A DNA stretch of 64,000 bases, taken from positions 1,262,001-1,326,000 of the forward strand of contig NZ_CP117516.1 in NCBI RefSeq assembly GCF_028621955.1, written 5' to 3'. Both the position numbers and the translations under genes were made by a program. Below are positions 60,660-64,000 of the stretch, one piece after another (positions within the stretch are counted from its first letter, which is position 1; each line of letters begins with the position of its first letter). The notes under the pieces were generated by a model. It searched no databases and was not told the DNA's origin. It was given only the letters and a program-made list of their open reading frames with translations. The stretch is from Erythrobacter sp. BLCC-B19. Lineage in GTDB: Bacteria > Pseudomonadota > Alphaproteobacteria > Sphingomonadales > Sphingomonadaceae.

Positions 60660-62101
60660 TCGGCAGGCTCCCTCGCCGCAGATTGTGCAAGGCCCGCGCC
60701 CTCGGGCACCGACCAGCCGCCGCCCAGCGCACGGGCGAGATTGATAAAGGCAATCGCACGCGCGCCTTGCGCGTTGATTTCGGCCGTGCGCGTGCTGAGC
60801 AGCTGGCCTTCGGTCACCAGCAGGGTCTGGAAGTCGATCAGCCCCGCCTGATACTGGCTGCGCGCAAGGATTGCGGCGTTCTGCGCCCCGTCACGGGCCT
60901 CAGCCAAGGCCTCGACCCGCGTGGCGGTGGCCTTGAGATCGAAGGCGGCGCTTTCGACCTCTTCGAGCGCGGTGAGGATCGCCTGACGCCATGCGGCAAG
61001 CGAGCCGTCGGCGGTGGCTTCGGCAGCGGCAATCCGCCCGCGCGCCCGCCCGCCATCGAAGATCAGCTGGCTGAGGCTGGCAAAGATGTTGCCGGTGACA
61101 AGGTCGAACAGGCTGCCGGCATCGGTCGCGCTGGTGCCGATCGTGCCCGAAAGCCGCGCGAGCGGATAGAGCTGGGTGCGCGCCACGCCGACACGTTCCA
61201 GATCGCCCGCAAGCCGCGCCTCGGCCGCGCCGACATCGGGGCGGCGGCGCAGCGTGTCGGCGGGCACGGCCAGCGCGATCGTGGCAGGCGGCGCAGGGAC
61301 AGTGCGCGGGGTTTCGATCAGCGCCTGATAGACCCGCCCTGGCGGCTCGCCGATCAGGGTCGAGATGGCATTGGCGGTCGCCACCAGCGAGCTTTCGAGC
61401 TGCGGGATGCTCGCTGCGGTCTGCGCGCGCTGGGTGCGGGCCTGTTCGACATCGAGGCTGTCGGCCAGCCCCGCCTGATTGCGCCAGCGTGCGATCTGGA
61501 GATTGTCGTCCTGAATGGCGAGGGTTTCCCGCGCGAGGGCGAGCTGCGCAGCGAGCGCGCGTGCGTTGATCGTCTGCGCGGCGACCTGTCCGACGATCAC
61601 CCGCTCGATATCGCCGAGCGAATAGCCCGCTGCCGCCAGATCGGCGCGGGCGGCATCGATGCTGCCGTCGATCTGGCCGAACAGGTCGGCCTCCCAGGCG
61701 GCATCCGCGCCGAGCGAGAAGGTGACGTCATTGCTCGCAAGGTCGCCGACATCGCGCCGCGCGCCGCCACTGGCAGAGATCGTCGGCAAGCGTTCGGCCT
61801 GCGCCTGACGCAGCCCTGCGCGCGCCGCACGCAGACGGGCAAGCGCTTGCGCAATGTCGAGATTGCTGCCTCGCGCCTTGGCGACGAGATCGGTCACCAG
61901 CGGATCGTCCAGCATCACCCAGTAGCGATCGAGCGGAATGTCGACCGCCCCCGGCTCGGCCAGCACCCAGCGTGTCGGCAGCGGCTGGACATCGGCCATC
62001 GCAGGGGGTTCAGGCGCGAGCGAGGTGCAACCGGCCAGCGCCAGCGCGGCAAGCGAGAGGACGACGCCCGCCCGGCCGCCCCGGAGACGCGAGGCGGTCA
62101 C
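60656..62101 (-). CDS. outer-membrane efflux lipoprotein (NodT/OprM type)
   Basis: A 481-residue TolC-superfamily channel subunit with a lipoprotein signal (VVLSLAALALAGC) and the two OEP repeats: residues about 60-250 (RYWVMLDDPLVTDLVAKA, LPTISASGGARR) and 270-470 (LRRRPDVGAAEARL, QLIFDGGRARGRI). GTG 62101 is the only plausible start of this frame; just upstream is an ATG-initiated 10-codon frame (62130 to 62098) whose TGA overlaps that GTG. First gene of the MacAB-like operon. Confidence 0.88.
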   Translation of the reverse strand: MTASRLRGGRAGVVLSLAALALAGCTSLAPEPPAMADVQPLPTRWVLAEPGAVDIPLDRYWVMLDDPLVTDLVAKARGSNLDIAQALARLRAARAGLRQAQAERLPTISASGGARRDVGDLASNDVTFSLGADAAWEADLFGQIDGSIDAARADLAAAGYSLGDIERVIVGQVAAQTINARALAAQLALARETLAIQDDNLQIARWRNQAGLADSLDVEQARTQRAQTAASIPQLESSLVATANAISTLIGEPPGRVYQALIETPRTVPAPPATIALAVPADTLRRRPDVGAAEARLAGDLERVGVARTQLYPLARLSGTIGTSATDAGSLFDLVTGNIFASLSQLIFDGGRARGRIAAAEATADGSLAAWRQAILTALEEVESAAFDLKATATRVEALAEARDGAQNAAILARSQYQAGLIDFQTLLVTEGQLLSTRTAEINAQGARAIAFINLARALGGGWSVPEGAGLAQSAAREPAE

Positions 62102-62290
62102 GAACCGGCCTGCTGCGGTGTCTGTTTCATGTTCTGCGCCCCGTCGCCGCAAGATCGTGATGAAGCAGCGGGGATCCCTTGCCCGCGCAACATTCGGTCC
62201 GTTTTCGGCACTTCTAATCCAATGAGTTGCTAACAGCCGCCCCGGACTCGCGCAACGTCGTTTCATCGGGCGGGCGGTATCGCTCGTCGA

Positions 62291-62998
62291 TCACACGCTG
62301 ACGCCGAACAGGCGGCCGACCGCAGCGGTGCTCGCCATCGCAAAGGCGCCCCAGCCGACGACGCGCAAAGTCGCCGGGATCAGCGGCGCGGCTCCGGCTT
62401 TTGCGCCGAGCGCGCCGAGCCCCGCCAGCGCGAGGATCGACACCGCCACCACGATGGCCATGACGCTGCCCGCCGGGGCGAGCCATGCGGCCAGCAAGGG
62501 CACCGCCGCCGCCCCGCTGAAGGTCGCGCCCGAGGCCAGCGCTGCCTGCAAGGGCCGAGCGGCGAGGTGATCGCTGAGGCCCAACTCGTCGCGCACATGG
62601 GCGGCCAGCGGGTCGGCGGCGCTCAGTTCGCGTGCGACCAGCGCGGCAGTGGCCGGGCTGAGCCCGCGCGCGACATAGATCGCGGCAAGCTCGGCCTCCT
62701 CGTCCTGCGGGGTCTGGGCGAGCGCCTCGGCCTCGCGCGCGATGTCGGCCTGCTCGGAATCGGCCTGGCTGGAGACCGAGATATATTCCCCCGCCGCCAT
62801 CGACATCGCGCCCGCAATCAGCGCCGCCACCCCTGCAACCATCACCGCGCCCTTGTCGGGCGAGGCGGCGGCGACCCCGATGATCAGCGAGGCGACCGAG
62901 ATGATCCCGTCATTGGCCCCCAGCACCGCCGCGCGCAGCCAGCCGGTGCGGTGGACATAATGCGGATCGTCGGGATGGGCGCTGATGGGCGGGCTCAT
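62291..62998 (-). CDS. VIT/CCC1 family membrane transporter
   Basis: A 235-residue member of the vacuolar iron transporter family, with five helices: RAAVLGANDGIISVASLIIG first, then ALIAGAMSMAAGEYISVSSQ. The acidic, cytoplasmic metal-binding insert is present (about 75-115, QADIAREAEALAQTPQDEEAEL). Bacterial members move Fe2+ or Mn2+ out of the cytosol. It is monocistronic; about 190 bp separate its stop from the outer-membrane factor, and no iron box was recognised upstream. Confidence 0.88.
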   Translation of the reverse strand: MSPPISAHPDDPHYVHRTGWLRAAVLGANDGIISVASLIIGVAAASPDKGAVMVAGVAALIAGAMSMAAGEYISVSSQADSEQADIAREAEALAQTPQDEEAELAAIYVARGLSPATAALVARELSAADPLAAHVRDELGLSDHLAARPLQAALASGATFSGAAAVPLLAAWLAPAGSVMAIVVAVSILALAGLGALGAKAGAAPLIPATLRVVGWGAFAMASTAAVGRLFGVSV

Positions 62999-63050
62999 GG
63001 GCTAGGGTGTCTGCCGCTTTGGCCCGCAATGCAAGCCTAGGGTCCTGACC

Positions 63051-63668
63051 CTAGCAGCGGCGGTAGTTTTCCAGCGTGATGGGCGTGTCGAAATAGTTGG
63101 GCGCGATCACCCGCCGCACGCCCCAGCGCCCCTCATCCATCGGCAAGACGATGCAATCCTGCCGCGCCTCGGTCGGGGTGCCGACATGATTGTAGAGGGG
63201 CTTGTCGATCCGCACCTGGAAGCGGCGGGCCCGGTCGCCGCGCGGGTCGGGCAGGGCAACGGTGAAGGAATAGCGCCGCCCGAACGAGCGCCGCCGCCCG
63301 CTCCGCTGGCTGTCTTCGATCACCAGCGCGGTGAGCTGCGGCGTTGTCTCGACCCCGGTGAAGGCGGCTTGCAGCGTCACAAAGCGCGTGAGGAAGGTCG
63401 CGGCCAGCAGCCCGCACACCGGCAGCGCGACCATCGTCGCGATCTGGTTGAACAGCTTGTCTTCCGGCATCTGTTCGATGATCTCGGCCGCGGCGAGAAA
63501 CCCCAGCCCTCCGCCCAGCAGCGCGGCTGCCAGCGTGAATGGCCAGGGCAGCGGATCGACCAGATTGCCGCGCTGGAACAGTTCGAACAGTAGCGCCGTG
63601 CCGATCAGCGCGACGCCGCTGAAGGTGCGCCAGGTGTAGCGCGAGGGGCGCACCGCAGCGCGCCCCAT
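63051..63668 (-). CDS. membrane protein of unknown function
   Basis: A protein of about 205 residues with two or three N-terminal hydrophobic segments (SGVALIGTALLFELF; FTLAAALLGGGLGFLAAAEII; MVALPVCGLLAATFL) and a soluble, probably beta-rich C-terminal domain containing arginine-rich RSGRRRSFGRRYSF and IDKPLYNHVGTPTEARQDCI. I recognise no family. ATG 63668 is used; GTG 63689 in frame would overlap the upstream stop by eight bases and add seven residues. The two genes at the right edge are likely one transcript. Confidence 0.65.
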   Translation of the reverse strand: MGRAAVRPSRYTWRTFSGVALIGTALLFELFQRGNLVDPLPWPFTLAAALLGGGLGFLAAAEIIEQMPEDKLFNQIATMVALPVCGLLAATFLTRFVTLQAAFTGVETTPQLTALVIEDSQRSGRRRSFGRRYSFTVALPDPRGDRARRFQVRIDKPLYNHVGTPTEARQDCIVLPMDEGRWGVRRVIAPNYFDTPITLENYRRC

Positions 63669-63681
63669 CGGCAGGATCCGA

Positions 63682-64000
63682 TTACCCACCCTTGCGGCTG
63701 GCCTCGGCGGCTTCGATCACCTTCTTGTCCCAGGTCACGCGGGTCTGGGTCTGGGGGTTGAAGCGGTTGTCTTCATACTTCGCGGCCTTAGCAGCGGCGA
63801 TTTCCGCCTTGGTCAGGAACTCGCTGGGCTTGAGGGCGAAAACGTCGATCCCGCGGGTGATCTCGGTGCCGTAGATGTGGCCCGCATACCAGTAGACCGA
63901 CCAGTACCCGCCGACGATCATCTGCTTGGAGTCGATCGGCCCGCGGTCGAAATAGGCGATCTCCTTGGGATTGGCGCTGTCGGTGAAGTCCATCACCGAA
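63682..64000 (-). CDS. LVIVD-repeat-type exported protein, C-terminal fragment (runs off window)
   Basis: The last about 105 residues of a longer protein; the frame is open to the window edge and the visible codons SVMDFTDSANPKEIAYFDR are mid-domain. The pattern 'VMDFTDSANPKEIAYFD' followed by YWSVYWYAGHIYGTEITRGIDVF is that of LVIVD/beta-propeller repeats in exported proteins, which usually end as here with a helical Lys/Ala-rich tail. Function unknown. In-frame ATG and GTG codons near 63993 are internal, not starts. Confidence 0.7.
   Translation of the reverse strand, partial: SVMDFTDSANPKEIAYFDRGPIDSKQMIVGGYWSVYWYAGHIYGTEITRGIDVFALKPSEFLTKAEIAAAKAAKYEDNRFNPQTQTRVTWDKKVIEAAEASRKGG

Overview
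The window is about 66% GC, densely coded, and reads as a chromosomal segment of a sphingomonad alphaproteobacterium, most likely Erythrobacteraceae (Erythrobacter/Porphyrobacter type). The case rests on two alphaproteobacterial cell-cycle regulators (TrcR/DUF1013 and SciP/DUF1153), a bactofilin next to an M23 peptidase, alpha-type Coq7 and EtfAB, DUF3035 beside lspA, and several secreted proteins of a kind I associate with sphingomonads. A perfect consensus parS site (24863-24878) suggests the segment lies in the origin-proximal part of the chromosome. Species assignment is inference; no rRNA is present.

Layout. 1-3750: quinone oxidoreductase, GST, LpxH-like phosphoesterase and a GT4 glycosyltransferase, with overlapping ends inside each pair. 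3991-8229: trcR, an acyl-CoA ligase, then bactofilin and M23 peptidase on the minus strand. 8485-15302: a plus-strand housekeeping run proA-nadD-rsfS-rlmH-envC-ctpA-dsbB-coq7. 15446-21590: minus-strand nucleotide-sugar dehydrogenase and epimerase, fabI, yihY, a J-domain chaperone and a small membrane protein. 21722-26924: pdxH, a phzF-like gene, a serine hydrolase, parS, mnmA, sciP. 27060-33713: an RND pump (adaptor plus an unusually long permease) and a DUF445 protein. 33720-43109: two tandem TonB-C-like proteins, etfBA, sucC, a CysQ-like phosphatase, an OmpA lipoprotein, a CNNM/CorC-like protein, DUF3035. 43102-50928: a minus-strand cluster gpmA-purE-purK-folA-ribF-ileS-lspA. 51051-52838: tRNA-Thr(GGT) followed by a low-GC islet with one polytopic membrane protein. 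52949-56348: a compact operon of SDR, ThDP E1 alpha, E1 beta, free-standing lipoyl protein and SnoaL-like protein. 56554-64000: sterol-desaturase family protein, a four-gene MacAB/TolC-type exporter, a VIT-family transporter, and two genes at the right edge.

The observation I rate highest is a family of structured GC-rich elements, five copies here. Each has its head within about 10 bp of the stop codon of a gene read in the same direction. Copies share fixed loops and linkers, while their stems differ by compensating substitutions. This looks like a conserved 3'-UTR RNA (or DNA hairpin) element rather than random spacer. Other points of note: rlmH appears to start with ATC; the RND permease carries about 115 extra residues with two extra membrane segments; ribF ends inside a dispersed palindromic repeat; the ThDP operon has a lipoyl carrier but no E2 core or E3; and its SDR has Phe at the catalytic Tyr position.

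No CRISPR array, integrase, transposase, prophage or rRNA was seen. No gene-free stretch exceeds 300 bases.
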